Origin: Chrysomallon squamiferum
Lineage: Eukaryota; Mollusca; Gastropoda; Neomphalida; Peltospiridae
Direction of reading: 5' to 3'
Assembly: GCA_012295275.1 (NCBI GenBank)
Contig: CM022670.1
Location: forward strand, 4,683,264 to 4,747,263
Length of the DNA stretch: 64,000 nt
Within the stretch, counting starts at the first letter, position 1; each line of letters starts with the position of its first letter. Below are positions 52,507-64,000 of the stretch, one piece after another. Made by a program: the position numbers and the translations under genes. The notes beneath the pieces are model-generated. The model saw only the letters and a program-made list of their open reading frames with translations. It did no database searches and had not been told where the DNA came from.

Positions 52507-53035
52507 ATATTTTTAATAAATTAATTAATTAAATATTAATAAAATCAAGCCAAATCATACTATTTCTTTTCACAGAGTTCACCAGCGAAATCCGCCACAT
52601 TCTAACACATTCTGTTAACAACATTACAACCAGTTTGAAAAAGATTTTCCCAAAACTATGGATTCTTAATTAAATCTCAGAGGAACTACAAAAGTCGTAA
52701 ATTTAAGATAACGAAAAAAGCTCTACACTAGTGATGGATGAAATGTTACTTCAGGGATTTCTTGTAGTTTGGAAGAGAAAAAGAAAAAGTGAAGAAAAAA
52801 AAAGAAAAGAATTATTTTTTTACTTCTTTTGTTTAGATCCTTGGGCGGAGTTATGGTTAAAATGATTGACAGGCACCGGTGCACGCGCGAAGGCGGGATA
52901 TATATTATTATTATTTTCGTGTTTTGTAACGGTAAAGAGGTAGTTAAACAGAAAACAGTTGTAAGATGCTGAGATATAGCACATTTTTATACAGCACTGG
53001 GTTTTATTTGTTGCAGTTTTTTTGCTCTTATTTGT

Positions 53036-53066
<31 letters not shown>

Positions 53067-53439
53067 ACATATGTAAGAAACTGTGGGTTAAACAAAATTA
53101 CAATGAAGATTTTCTTTTTTATATTTTTTATGTATAATCTTTCTCTCTTTTTTTAAATTTAATTATTATTTTTGCTATTGTTATTTATATTACAATTTTC
53201 AAATTTTAAACATTATTTTTTTTTATTAATATATAGATACATACATGCACACATACATACATACAAATGTACACACATATATTTGTTTTACATTTCATAA
53301 ATTAATAATTTCGAGATATATTCATTTCTTTCTTTTTTTTTTCAGAACAAAACAAATTTTAAACATGATTCTTTATACATACGCACGCATTTAATAAATC
53401 TTCGCACATACGTATTCACAGGGATAATTTATACGAGCC

Positions 53440-53990
53440 AAGGTAACCACCATCATGTATAACTACACTTTAATCGAACAAATGACGAACTGTGACCCGG
53501 AAGAAGTACCCGAATTTGAGTGCAGGACATCTTAAAAGCGAGGCGAAGACGTGAAGAAGGTGTCAAAATGGGCACTAAATTCGTCAGCGCTGATGATATG
53601 ACGGCGATATTCGTTTATTTATGTGTGACACGGACACGAAATTCCGTCGTGTTTAGTAGGCTGCATCGCTTTGGCTGTCACTGATAAATAAACACTTAGA
53701 GTCGTAAACAGACGCAAACTCAACGCGGGTTTGTAGCGCTTTTACAAGAACACGGAGGCGATAAGAATGTCCATCTTCGTCTATTTTACAATGCGACACG
53801 ACAGTTTTATTGGGCGAAAAACAATGGAAATATTTAACACGTAGCTTTTATGACGTGGATGTGTCCGTGGATGTGTTTTGTCAATCAACGCGACATGGAG
53901 GAAATGACATTTACTGCAGGTTTTAGTCTTAGTGATAATTAATAATGTATCCGTGAACAGTTTTCCCAAGTGTTTTGATTACTGGTTTTA
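53440..53990. promoter_or_regulatory. Unique CpG-containing island
   Basis: About 500 bp of non-repetitive sequence with CpG-containing words (gacgtgaag, gacggcgata, acacggacacg, caacgcgggt), flanked by AT-rich DNA. No frame longer than about 60 codons. Candidate regulatory element. Confidence 0.25.
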
Positions 53991-54197
53991 TTGTTTAAGC
54001 CAAAATGATTGACAAGTTTTAAAGAGATGGAGATAAGTGGTTTCCTTGACGTGTGCAGGTTGGAGTAATTAAAAGTAGCAAATTAAATGAAATAAGTTTC
54101 GAAAGTTTTCGTGCATTTGTCCGTAGCTCTCCTAACTAAAGGGAAATTTTTTAACTATTATTTTCTTCTTTTTTTTTTTTCTTTTTCTTCAGTGACT

Positions 54198-54201
<4 letters not shown>

Positions 54202-54231
<30 letters not shown>

Positions 54232-54271
54232 CAGTGTTTGCTTATTCATTCATTCATTTATATATATATAT

Positions 54272-54311
<40 letters not shown>

Positions 54312-54364
54312 GACATAGAGACAGAGAGAGAGATTTCTTTTATTTTTATTTTATCCTGACAAAT

Positions 54365-54406
<42 letters not shown>

Positions 54407-54437
54407 GTAGTAGTAGTAGTGGTGGTGGTGGTAGCAG
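54202..54437. repeat. Poly-T, (AG)n/(ACAG)n and (AGT)n/(GGT)n tracts
   Basis: Poly-T to 54231, AG then ACAG units at about 54272-54335, and AGT/GGT units at 54366-54437. Confidence 0.94.
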
Positions 54438-55370
54438 TTGTGGTAGTAATAGTAATAGTATTAGAAGTAGTATTAATAAATTTAGTAAATTTCGTATCTT
54501 AACATGTTTATCACTTTCATTACTATTAAATTCTTCATCCATGGGTGGCCTGTGTCAAACCGACAAAAATAAATAAAAATGCCAATTTTGTTTAATCTCC
54601 GATGCATCACGGTGTTTGATTCCTGTGAGGTGCGTGTACACACCTACTATAACTCGGTGACAAAGACGACACACTTCATTACAGCCTTTGACCCACGTAT
54701 GACCAGAAGATCAGAACATTTTTCAAATCAATGTTTTCACTTCATTGGTTCTTCATTATTCATCACAATTAAGCGCATGAAATTCATTTTGCACTTGGGA
54801 AAAGTAATAGCTGATTTATGATCGGAGGTTACCTATAGAGATTTTTCGGTTTAGAAATGCGTAGATGTTTTATTGTTGTTGTTGCCCACACAAAACGTTT
54901 GTTTTCTTCTCTCTCTCTCGTTTAAATGACCGTGAAATGTGCATTTGATGGAAACGCACTGACCACACGAAAGGACCTTAGGTCAGATATTAACAAAGAT
55001 CTCTTCAAACGGATCAAACAATATCTGTCATAGAAGATAATTATTTATACGAAACACTTTCAAAACGAACGTACAGTGACCAGTTTAAACCTGATGTACT
55101 CTCGTTGTTAAGCTTAGTCCAACTCTGTGGAGAAATATTAAACCAAATACTCCATGTGCGTATTGACAGGGACGTTTTATAAAACCCCAGAGAGAGAGAT
55201 ACGAAGAGAACATTTATGAACAGATGCACCTGATTGAAGAGATGGTTCACGTTTGTGAACTGACAGGATTTTTTGAAAGAATAGCTGCATTTATGAACAG
55301 ATAATGTGGGGGTTTTTTTGTGAGTGAAGTGGCACTTTTTATGAAAAGATATATTCCTCCTGTTTGTTGT

Positions 55371-55495
55371 GAAAATATTTAAAACAAATACTAAATGGTA
55401 CTATGTTTTAATAAAATATTTAGAACAAATATGTTTGTTTTTAATAAAATATTTAGAACAAAGATTTCTCGTTAATAAAATATTTGAAAAACTTT
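55371..55495. repeat. ~36-40-bp AT-rich tandem repeat
   Basis: The word TAATAAAATATTTAGAACAA or a close variant recurs about four times with 30-40-bp spacing. Confidence 0.7.
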
Positions 55496-55625
55496 AGATG
55501 AAATTTCTAAAAAACTGAACTAAAACTTATAGGTTTCCTAAAACTCTTTCCAAAGTTCTGTGCAAAAAGGTTAATTACATGAAAGCCGTTATTTACAACT
55601 TTAAAATTTTAGTTTGTTTGTTTAG

Positions 55626-55768
55626 GTGCCAGGAGTCAAGGACTGGACAGTTGTGCATGAAAACATGTCAGAAACTGGTCAAGGGGCAGCCAGGCCGATG
55701 TTCTGGTTGGTCATGTGTGATGGTCAACACACAACTTCCTCTGCTTTTGACTTCAACCGTTACAGAAA
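55626..55768 (+). CDS. Candidate internal coding exon
   Basis: The acceptor gtttgtttgtttag precedes 55626 and a perfect donor gtaagt follows 55768. Between them the phase-0 frame is open for 47 codons plus two bases: VPGVKDWTVVHENMSETGQ, then ARPMFWLVMCDGQHTTSS and AFDFNRYR. The composition and codons look genuinely coding. A second frame is also open across the exon (CQESRTGQLCMKTCQK and onward, cysteine-rich). I prefer the first because of its balanced residues and phase match to the exon at 43032. The protein family is not recognised. A possible 3' exon in phase 2 lies at 58097. Splice sites are the strongest evidence. Confidence 0.45.
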
Positions 55769-56214
55769 GTAAGTGACCACATCGATATGGTTCCGATTTC
55801 TGCAGATGGACGCAAGTGGACACTGGAGCAGAGTAAAGAACACAGCTCAAGTTAGTTAGCAAAGACTGTGAGTTCATTTATTTGTTAGAACGCGCAGGAG
55901 ATACACACAGATCTAAGCAGTTTCAATAGACATAAATGTATAGAGTTATGGGTGTGCGTGCGCGCACGTGCGTATGTGCGCTGGTGTGTATATGTGTGTT
56001 TTTATAGACACTTACACAAAAAGACATAGATAAAGTCAGACAGAAGAACATATATAAATCAGTCAGATGTATTATATGATGTGTAATGATATATGATATA
56101 TAATATAATATGATATATGACATGATATGAAACAAACAAAACAAAATATAGATAAACTAAAAATAAATAAAATAAATTAAAATAAAATGTAGAAATACCT
56201 AAGATTTTAGTAAG

Positions 56215-56245
<31 letters not shown>

Positions 56246-57080
56246 ATACAAGCAGAGTAACAGCAATGGCTCTATGTCACACCCATGTTTAATATTTATG
56301 TATCATCATGACACGACAATTTCCAGATCACTTCACACAAAATCATACACCATGCAGCTGTTTCACAACAATGAGATATTTTTAATTTTCTGACACTACT
56401 TTTTAACATCTTTTTGTGACTCTCTTTAATTTAATCACACTACAAATTATCAGCTGCTATCTGACGTGAAATCTTTCATTGTCACTCGGTTTCTTTTGAA
56501 CGCTTTCTATGCACGACCAAAGATCCAGCTTTAGAGCAAGCTGGTTTCATTTTTTTTTATAAAATAATGTTTCTAGACTAAGGCAGATAGAATCTTGCTC
56601 TAACTGGGCGCTTCCATGATACGTCAGTTTGTATTTTTCCACGGTGTTGTATCATTTATATATAAACACTTACCTACGATAAGGGAATTAAGATGAAAAT
56701 TTTAGATAGTGCATTGCTAAAGACTTTGTCGTTTGAGTGCGAATGGGTATGTTTTTACATTTATATGGACTCGACTGTAAACATGTAGACGATACTTTTG
56801 TTTCCTGTACAAACAGCAAAAGAAATATGTAAATTATTATATTTTTAGATATATAATCCTTTATAAGCGCTCGAGTATATTCAAATTCAAATCACAATAT
56901 GTGCATATAAAATTGTTATATCTAAATAATTGTTATGGAAAATGTATCTACTAAATTATTAATATATGTATGTTTAGGTTTCTGTAAATATATGCATAAA
57001 ATTGTTATGTTATATTAATATATTTTTGTCAGTGATTAACAATAATGTTGTTATTAATTATTATAGTTGTTGCTGTTACT
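55769..57080. other. AT-rich DNA downstream of the candidate exon
   Basis: A degenerate TATATGATATA block lies near 56070-56130 and (AAAT)n at 56213-56250. The rest is unique AT-rich sequence. No further exon is supported here. The word tttctgcag at 55797-55805 could be an acceptor, but it would leave a 37-nt intron. Confidence 0.4.
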
Positions 57081-57087
57081 GTTATTT

Positions 57088-57090
57088 GTC

Positions 57091-57127
<37 letters not shown>

Positions 57128-57130
57128 TGT
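57088..57130. repeat. (ATT)n microsatellite
   Basis: About twelve ATT units followed by GTT variants and T/C-rich sequence to about 57240. Confidence 0.93.
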
Positions 57131-57299
57131 TGTTATTGTTATTGTTCTTTTTTTCTTCGTCTTCTTTCTTTCTTTCTTTTTTCTTCTTTCATTATAAAGT
57201 AGAAAACCTTTTTTTCTTTCTTTTTTTTTTTTCTTTCATTCCTTCGTATCAAAAAAACAACAACAACAAAAGGAATTCACTTTTCTTGTTTGTTTGCGT

Positions 57300-57560
57300 T
57301 TCATTCGTTCGACGATGATGTTGATTACTGCAGCATCCTGTTTTAGGAAACAAACACGATCCACACCTGTACAGAAACATCAGAACAATCCATTATTCTG
57401 TCCGGCGTCCAGGGAACAATCTGTGAATCTACTTAAAATGCCGCCAATCTTCCTTCCCATCAGTCAAATCGCGCGGCACGTGACCGTTCAGAACGCGCCT
57501 CGTGGCCTAAAGCTGATTGGGCCAATCGCATTGTTCTTACTTCTGCACAGAGATTGATGA
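57300..57560. promoter_or_regulatory. Promoter-like island with paired CCAAT boxes
   Basis: GATTGGGCCAATC near 57511-57523 is a pair of opposed CCAAT boxes. Nearby are CACGTG (ggcacgtgacc near 57476), AATGCCGCCAATC near 57438 and many CpGs. An 87-codon plus-strand frame crosses it (57294-57557) and is not recognised. NF-Y and E-box sites with CpG density suggest a promoter, of unknown direction and gene. Confidence 0.35.
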
Positions 57561-57647
57561 AGAAAGGACTTGATTTAAAAATATATATAATTATTTTCTT
57601 TCTTTACTTTTTGTCTTTTTTAAGAAAAAATAAAATTAATTATGTAG

Positions 57648-57753
57648 GTACACACACACACACACACACACATTTTTTACTCATTTGTTCCGTCTTTTTC
57701 CTTCCGTTGACTCTATCTCTTGTTCTCTTTTTCTCTTTATTTCTCTCTCATTC

Positions 57754-57834
<81 letters not shown>

Positions 57835-57835
57835 G
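57648..57835. repeat. (AC)n, (CT)n and (AT)n microsatellites
   Basis: Short (CA)n at 57648-57672, (CT)n at about 57752-57804 and (AT)n at about 57805-57832. Confidence 0.95.
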
Positions 57836-58069
57836 TATGTATGTGTATGTATGTTACAGACAAAATATATTGCGTCATTTGTTCGAAAGAATGTATGAAA
57901 CTATAACGTATCACGATGAAGATCGGTGATAAAGACGACAACGATGATGACACAAGGATGACGACAGTGATGCCGGTGATTTATTGAATATTACGATAAT
58001 ATGCAACCTACATTCACAATAATAGATATCTTATCATTTTCAAATAAACGTTTTTTTTCACAAATATAT

Positions 58070-58520
58070 CAACTAATGCCAGTTTTTATTGTTCAGTTTT
58101 CTTCGTTTACGGACATCTTCAATGACCACGATGTCAAAGCACCACCTCGTTCTTAGACGCGCCTCTAAGGTGTACTACATTCGTATCACTAGCAAAGTGC
58201 CTGATTAATCCCAGCTGGTCACGACATTAAATCAGCAGTCTTTGTGTTTCATTTTACGGCAACTCTAAACGATTCGCGTTGTGTCGTTTCGGAAACAAGC
58301 GAGCGATCGCTTTTCCTTGGATTTCCATGAAATTCTTTTTAATTTGTCTCATTTAGAAACCCCAGGAAGTTGATAGAACATTTGATATTCGAGGCTCGGG
58401 TTTCGGAACATGGCCGGCGCGTATTCCAATAAAAACAAAATAATACAGGGGAGAAGAGACGGGAGTTTAATGAGTTCAAAGGAAGTCAGATGGTTGAATG
58501 AACTGGAGGTTAACATGTAG
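58070..58520. other. Unique island, includes a possible terminal exon
   Basis: CpG-containing unique sequence. After tttttattgttcag a plus-strand frame in the phase required by the 55768 donor runs from 58097 to TAA 58206-58208 (FLRLRTSSMTTMSKHHLV and onward). In another phase a different short frame is open. The rest (58209-58510) has no frame and resembles the other candidate regulatory islands. Confidence 0.2.
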
Positions 58521-59015
58521 CTAACTTTTAACGGTTTTACAAATCCTGTGATGAAATTAGATGTGTGATTAAAGAAAATATCTACGCTCAGATAGATATT
58601 TGTCTACGTTCATCTGAAATGGATAGACAGACAGACATAATCAGACAGACAGAGACACAGATACAGATACACTTACTAATGCAAATACAAATTAAGAAGT
58701 ATTCAAATGGAAAAGTAATTTATATTTTTATAAATTTATAATCAACAAACGATGCACAAACGAAGATGTTTATTATTATCATTGCTGTTGTTGCTTTTGT
58801 TGTTTTTCTGTAACAATATTTTATGTTCGTTAATTTATTATACTCTGTCTTTTCAGTTAAGCACACAAAGCGATAAATTTATTTGTTTTTTTTTGTGTTG
58901 TTTGCTTTGTTGTTTGTAGCGCTATGCACTTAGCAATGTTTAACTTCAGATTATTTATGTTAAAGTGACAGATGGAGGAATTTTCATGTGTAAATATGTA
59001 CTTAACATCTGGTTG

Positions 59016-59061
<46 letters not shown>

Positions 59062-59300
59062 GTTTAGTTTTAAAATATCTGTGTATTAAAGCGAAATAAA
59101 TATTATCGGATATTACGTTAATGTAATCACATAATGAAATGTATACATTTTTTTTCATTTTCCTGTTTTTCTGTTTTTGTCTGTTGCAGTATCATTTTGT
59201 GAGGTTACCTTTTTTGCACTCATCTTGTTCGTATTATTTCATTTTGATTTCTGTCTGTGTTTCTCATCTGATATTTTTCTCTTCGTTCATAAATTCTCTT
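58521..59300. other. AT-rich DNA
   Basis: (ATT)n at 59022-59060 and T-rich sequence. No gene is seen. Confidence 0.5.
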
Positions 59301-59308
59301 ACATAAGC

Positions 59309-59482
<174 letters not shown>

Positions 59483-59579
59483 GATCTATCGCTAAAGTTT
59501 TTATCCTTCCTCTCTCATCTTTCAATTAAAGAAAAATGTGGACAGGAATCTGAGATCTTTCTTCCACCAGCGCTTTAAA

Positions 59580-60139
59580 TGTTCAATTTCGTTACTTTAA
59601 TGGCTGACTTGACTGGCACGTGCAGGTGTGTGCGTGCTGAACACGCTTAACAAACTGACATTTTGCACGTGCTGTTTGTTGCCAGAACAATGGTAACGCT
59701 AATAAAAAGGACTACCTTACTCTGTTAAGTTTTTTCTTTCTTGCGTATTTCTGGTTTGATTTTTGATGCTTTCTTTTATGAATGTGTAAATTGTAACAAA
59801 GAGGTAATTCTCAAAGCGTCTGAGTTCTAGGATTTCCTATGCAAGCCTTAATTGATGATTTAAATGTCTTGTTAATTTGTTGCTATTTTGCAAATACACC
59901 TTTGAAGGCTGCACCTAAATTTATCCATTTTGAAATTCACATGCCAAGCTTCGAAAAAAAAAAAAATATATATTATTTATTGACTGTAGGTTGTTGGGGT
60001 TAAGATAACCTCTGATTTATGAGAATTATAATTATTATCCTCGCATCATCATACCATCCATCGATCCATCTATCTGTACCTTTATCTGTTTCTGCTTGTC
60101 TGTATGTATCTATTTTATTTTTTTAAATTATTATTATTA

Positions 60140-60199
<60 letters not shown>

Positions 60200-61130
60200 A
60201 AAAGAAGAAAGAGAAAAAGAAGGAGAAGAAGAAGAAGAATTAGATAATAACATATAAATTATTTTTTTATATTATATTTTCAGACAGGGTAAATCCACAG
60301 CTGCAATTAAAAGACTAGACGAAAGCTAGTAGTACAAAGAATTTTTTAGAAAATTAGAAAATAGAATAACATCTCAAGTTCTAATAAAATGACGTATTAA
60401 CTGACCCTCACGCTATTGTCACACCTAGGTTAAAAGTTTGCTGATGCCCAGTTATTTATTGTCAGTTCTTTGAAGAAAAGAGCAAGCGCTAAGTCTTTAG
60501 AAGAGTAAGCCTTGCAGAGTTGTCTCCCATATTCTCAGAAGAAATTGTTTGCTACTTATTATTATTATTATTATTATTATTACTCATTGTTACTGAATAA
60601 AATTCATTTCTTTTTTCTTCTTTTTCTTCTAATACATTTTCTTCTTTTTTTTCTTTTTTTTTTCTTTTTTAAAAATTTTTATTTTTTTAGTTTATTGATT
60701 TATTTTATTTTTATTTATTAAAACGACATTTTCTTTTTTTTTGTTTATTGCTGTTTTTTTTTATTTTATTTGTTTATTTTCATTTTATCAAAACGACAGT
60801 ATTTCAGTGTTTTTTTAATGCAAAACAAAAAAACAGTCGTCAATAAAATAAAGTATTTCAGTGTTAAAGATTTTGTAATTCTGTTTTTGAGTTATCTCCC
60901 CTTTAATTCAAATTTTATAAAACGAGTCTATTTTGTATCTACTAATATACTATTTTGGTTTGAAAATAAAACATTTCTTAAAAAAGTCTACAAAATCGCC
61001 TAAATTATGGCCTGTGTCACCAGTGTAGAAAAAGGTTGCCCATGCCTGTCTTAAATCACGCACACGCACAAAAAGAGGAAGCAGCTATTATTAAAAAAAA
61101 TAATAATAATAAACAAATCTTGTCTGGAAA
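59580..61130. other. AT-rich DNA, no gene seen
   Basis: Short unique patch at 59580-59960 and (ATT)n at 60128-60197. T-rich low complexity at 60600-60780 contains a short repeat (AAAACGACAT/GTATTTCAGTGTT) at 60722 and 60791-60860. No gene is supported. Confidence 0.5.
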
Positions 61131-61184
61131 TGGAGCTGTTCTGTTTAAACGATTTGAACTACTACTGCTGTAGCTGCTGCTGCT

Positions 61185-61335
61185 TCTTCTCTACTACAAC
61201 TACTACTGCTACTAGCATTAATATCAGTATTAGTAGTTGTAGTAGTAGTAGTAGTAGTAGTAGTAGCAGCAGCAGTAGCAGTAGCAGCAGCAGCAGTAGT
61301 AGTAGCAGTAGCAGTAGTAGTAACAGCAGCAGCTG
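61185..61335. repeat. (ACT)n and (AGT/AGC)n microsatellites
   Basis: GCT/ACT units followed by AGT and AGC units, giving the poly-Ser frame on plus and poly-Leu on minus. Confidence 0.96.
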
Positions 61336-61384
61336 AAGTATTATTATTATCATCCTCAGTTTGCTATATTTTCTTTCTTTCTTT

Positions 61385-61385
61385 C

Positions 61386-61425
<40 letters not shown>

Positions 61426-61443
61426 TTATTTACTTACTTATTT

Positions 61444-61475
<32 letters not shown>

Positions 61476-61524
61476 GCTTTTTTAATTTAATTTTATTCAT
61501 TCATTCGTTCATTCATTCATTCAT

Positions 61525-61567
<43 letters not shown>

Positions 61568-61582
61568 TTCATTTATTTATTG
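61385..61582. repeat. (TTTA)n / (TTCA)n microsatellite
   Basis: About 200 bp of TTTA tetranucleotides with a TTCA/TTCG block near 61495-61522. Confidence 0.97.
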
Positions 61583-62203
61583 CTATTACAACTGATATTA
61601 TTGTTTCTGGTGGTGGTGGATCAGCGAATAACTGTAATTAATGTATTAAGCGTACATTCTTTAATACAAGTGATATTTAAATTGCTGTCAAGCTGTTTGA
61701 GGTAAAACAGCCGAACTACTACAATTCATCGCTTCGCTTTGACAAGGGACATAAGTCATACTCATAAATATAAAGGTACGCTTTCAGAGTTATTCATCGT
61801 AACTGGCATTTCAGTGTAATAATTTTCTGGCTAATTTATTTAATTCCATAATAATAGGTAAAAAGGTGAATAAAACTGATACAGGAAGCAGTAAATATAC
61901 ATACATATGAAATAAACCCTTTATTATATTGTTTTCATATACCAACAATGAAAAAGTATTGAAAATATACAAGTATTTTTTGGCATTAATAATAAACACA
62001 TATAATTATTGTATTAATACAATTAACAAAAATAAATAAACGAAAAATAAATAAAGAAATAAAGAAGTAAAGAAATAAACAGCCCAGTTGAAATGTACTG
62101 AAAATAAAGGCAAATAAAAAAAACAAGAAGCAAAATGAAAGATAATAAAAATAAACTAAAATTGGTGACTGTAAGAGAAAGTATCATTTCTTTTGGGGAT
62201 TTT

Positions 62204-63303
62204 TTAAACATTTATTTTAGACTCTATTTTTTTGTTTGCCTGCTTCCTCCACAATACATCATGAGGCCATTTCATAAAATTATCCTTCTTCAGTTCTTCC
62301 TTTGGTGAAATGGGATCAAACGGAACATAATTCAACTTAACCATGTGTTCCAAAAACAGTTTTCCTTTAGCATTTCTGTGAAAATTCCACTCCAGCAAAA
62401 TTCCTTTAACGTCCACCTCCAAGAGAAATTTCGATCCGCCCCTGATGACCTTAACCTCAAAACTCTCCACATCAATTTTTATAAAAGCTTTCTTAAATCT
62501 CAAGAAAGGCAAAATATCGTCCAGCATTGCTGTGTGGAAAGACATCGGTTCCTGACACGGGGAAGTGGAAATATTTGACTGAACACCGATATCGGGCACT
62601 GAGCATGTCCATTGGTTTTAAGGGCCATTATTTCATGACCGTCGGAAAAGGGATTGAAAAAGATTATCACATTGTCGGTTAATCCGCCTCTTTGAACGGA
62701 TTTACAAAGTCGCAACAGGTTACCGACAAGAAGGTCTATTGCAATCACCTGTCTGCCTGTTTTCGCAATATTTAAAGCGAAAATTCCAATGTGAGACCCT
62801 ATGTCAAGAAAACCGATTTCTGGATCGTCCTTGATTTCATCTAAAACTAAATTTACGAGTTCTGATTCCCAGGACTGGTTCTTGCTCAGTTTCGCTGAAA
62901 GCCTGTAGTCTTTTCGTGGATCGTGGAGAAATATCGGAGTCTGCCCGGCTGTCGTGTTCAGAATCACGCAGTGAGGAAGATCCGTCCATTTACAAAAATT
63001 AATTTCTTCATTCCACTGGTTCCCGTTCCATCTGTAAACGGGAGTTTGGCCTGTTGGAAAAGACTCTTGTTTTGTGTATAACTTCTGTTCAAAGAAGACG
63101 TCTTTCTCTTGTTCCATCAAAACGCCACCTTCTTGCATGTCTTCCACAGTTAACTCCCTTTGTCTGATCTCGTGTAACAGATCGTCTTCGCTGAGTGGCG
63201 AATGTTGAGACAGAAATATTGCATGCTCTGCTAACAGCGTTACCATAACAACCGCGATGATTTTCCCAACTGAAACGAGGGGGATTCTTCGTTTGACTGA
63301 CAT
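62204..63303 (-). CDS. FkbM-type (Methyltransf_21) methyltransferase, frame-broken
   Basis: The N-terminal part (63303 to about 62600) starts MSVKRRIPLVSVGKIIAVV, a type II membrane anchor at about residues 8-32. After a stem, the SAM-binding motif I reads GFLDIGSHIGIFAL at about 164-177, followed by the motif II region VIAID (186-190). The C-terminal part is in another frame from about 62618 to TAA 62206-62204. It carries MLDDILPF, FIKIDVESFEVKVIRGG, KGILLEW and WPHDVLWRK, all typical of the family. Frame 1 runs on to junk and stops near 62500; frame 2 is closed by TAA at 62618-62616. The shift therefore lies within about 62597-62618, which contains an A4 run on the coding strand. Substrate unknown; by analogy an O-methyltransferase acting in the secretory pathway. 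Intronless coding region. Single-base assembly error or young pseudogene are both possible. Confidence 0.85.
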
Positions 63304-63330
63304 TTTTTTTGTTGTTAGACAAAAGAGGAA

Positions 63331-63334
63331 TTCT
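63331..63334 (-). other. Possible splice acceptor in the methyltransferase 5' UTR
   Basis: cctctttccatttcag ends at 63333 on the minus strand. It would give a leader of about 30 bases before the ATG at 63303. The upstream noncoding exon would then lie further right or beyond the window. Confidence 0.3.
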
Positions 63335-64000
63335 GAAATGGAAAGAGGGATGAAGTGATGGTTTTTTTAAAATTTTGGTCTGGTAAATTATTATTTATGG
63401 AAACTAAAATCATAAATTCAAATAGGTTTCGTCCTTTAAAAATATATTATTACGTAAACATAGATGTAGCTTTTAGAACTAAATTGTGCACTGAGTCAAA
63501 CAATCACAAACATGACATATTGACACAGGTATACGCATTATGAGCATATTGAAATAATTCAAATATATATTTAAGATGAATAACTCTGTAATCACATCGT
63601 TTTGTGAGACAGCAGGATTTGCTTCCCCTTAAGTTATCGTTTCTACTTCAAATTTACGTGGGTGGGTGTGAGTATGTGCGTTACGTGCGACTTAACATCG
63701 AATTATTAATTAAAACAAAAAGTTAATCCACCAGTAAATTACAAAATAAATTTTTAAAAAAGCAATATGTTATAAAACAAAACGAAAAGTCAACTTACTA
63801 CTTTTTTTATATATAATAAAAAATCAAATAACAAATGAATTATAAAATAATAAATTTAACTTATGAATGTATTGTAAAATAAAACAATATCTCAGTTAAC
63901 TAGCATAAACAAAAATAAAAATACAGAATATGTGTATTATAAAACAAAACAAAACATTTATTTTCTAGTACACTGTATTATGAAACAAAGCATCAACTTA
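63335..64000. other. AT-rich upstream region of the methyltransferase gene
   Basis: AT-rich unique sequence with repeated ATTATAAAACAAAAC-like words near 63770, 63870 and 63935 spaced 60-100 bp apart. No TATA/GC-box promoter is convincing. A 62-codon plus-strand frame (63355-63543) is not recognised. Confidence 0.4.

Noticed and set aside
55769-55860. Continuation of the 55626 exon through a 37-nt intron (acceptor tttctgcag)
   Set aside because: An intron this short is unlikely in a mollusc, and the frame after it is open for only about nine codons in the required phase.
57294-57557. 87-codon frame starting MRFIRSTMMLITAAS
   Set aside because: No family resemblance or splice support, and it overlaps a promoter-like motif cluster.
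62423-62441. GGTCATCAGGGGCGGATCG similarity to the word at 49487
   Set aside because: Here it encodes the conserved KVIRGGSKF part of the methyltransferase, so the resemblance is coincidental.

Overview
This window is animal nuclear DNA, most likely from a mollusc. It is AT-rich, packed with microsatellites and minisatellites, and holds spliced genes with GT-AG introns. The strongest taxonomic cue is a protocadherin whose cytoplasmic tail is split over several exons and ends in a serine/threonine-rich SGSYTV-type terminus, as I recall from molluscan protocadherins. An FkbM-type methyltransferase of a kind common in molluscs agrees with this. The class (gastropod, cephalopod or other) cannot be settled from the sequence.

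Layout. The dominant gene is on the minus strand from about 31.4 to 16.45 kb. It has a GC-box/CCAAT promoter region and a noncoding first exon ending at 31186. One large exon (30692 to 27987) encodes the signal peptide, seven cadherin repeats and the transmembrane helix. Three or four tail exons follow at 19781-19653, 19161-19059 and 17121-16476. The last tail segment is split between two frames, either by a one-base homopolymer deletion or by an alternative terminal exon. At the right end (63303 to 62204, minus) lies a membrane-anchored FkbM-like methyltransferase, also broken by one frame shift.

Weaker genes are suggested by short open frames with good splice signals. A plus-strand gene may start at 43032 (ATG in a YY1-like context) and continue in an exon at 55626-55768. 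A minus-strand gene may have exons at 12586-12430 and 11513-11367, the second encoding a GPI-signal-like C-terminus. A plus-strand terminal exon may end at 153, and another candidate lies at 3238-3392.

The rest is noncoding. It is a sea of (AG)n, (AC)n, (TTA)n, (TTTA)n, (GTAT)n and poly-T tracts, interrupted by islands of unique sequence of 200-500 bp with more GC and more CpG. These islands are the best candidates for regulatory DNA. Several minisatellites stand out: a 39-bp array with an inverted partner 1 kb away, a roughly 28-bp array built on CCCTAA in a protocadherin intron, and a roughly 38-bp array at 36.2 kb. The recognised genes are not functionally linked: one is a neuronal-type adhesion receptor and the other a methyltransferase of unknown substrate.
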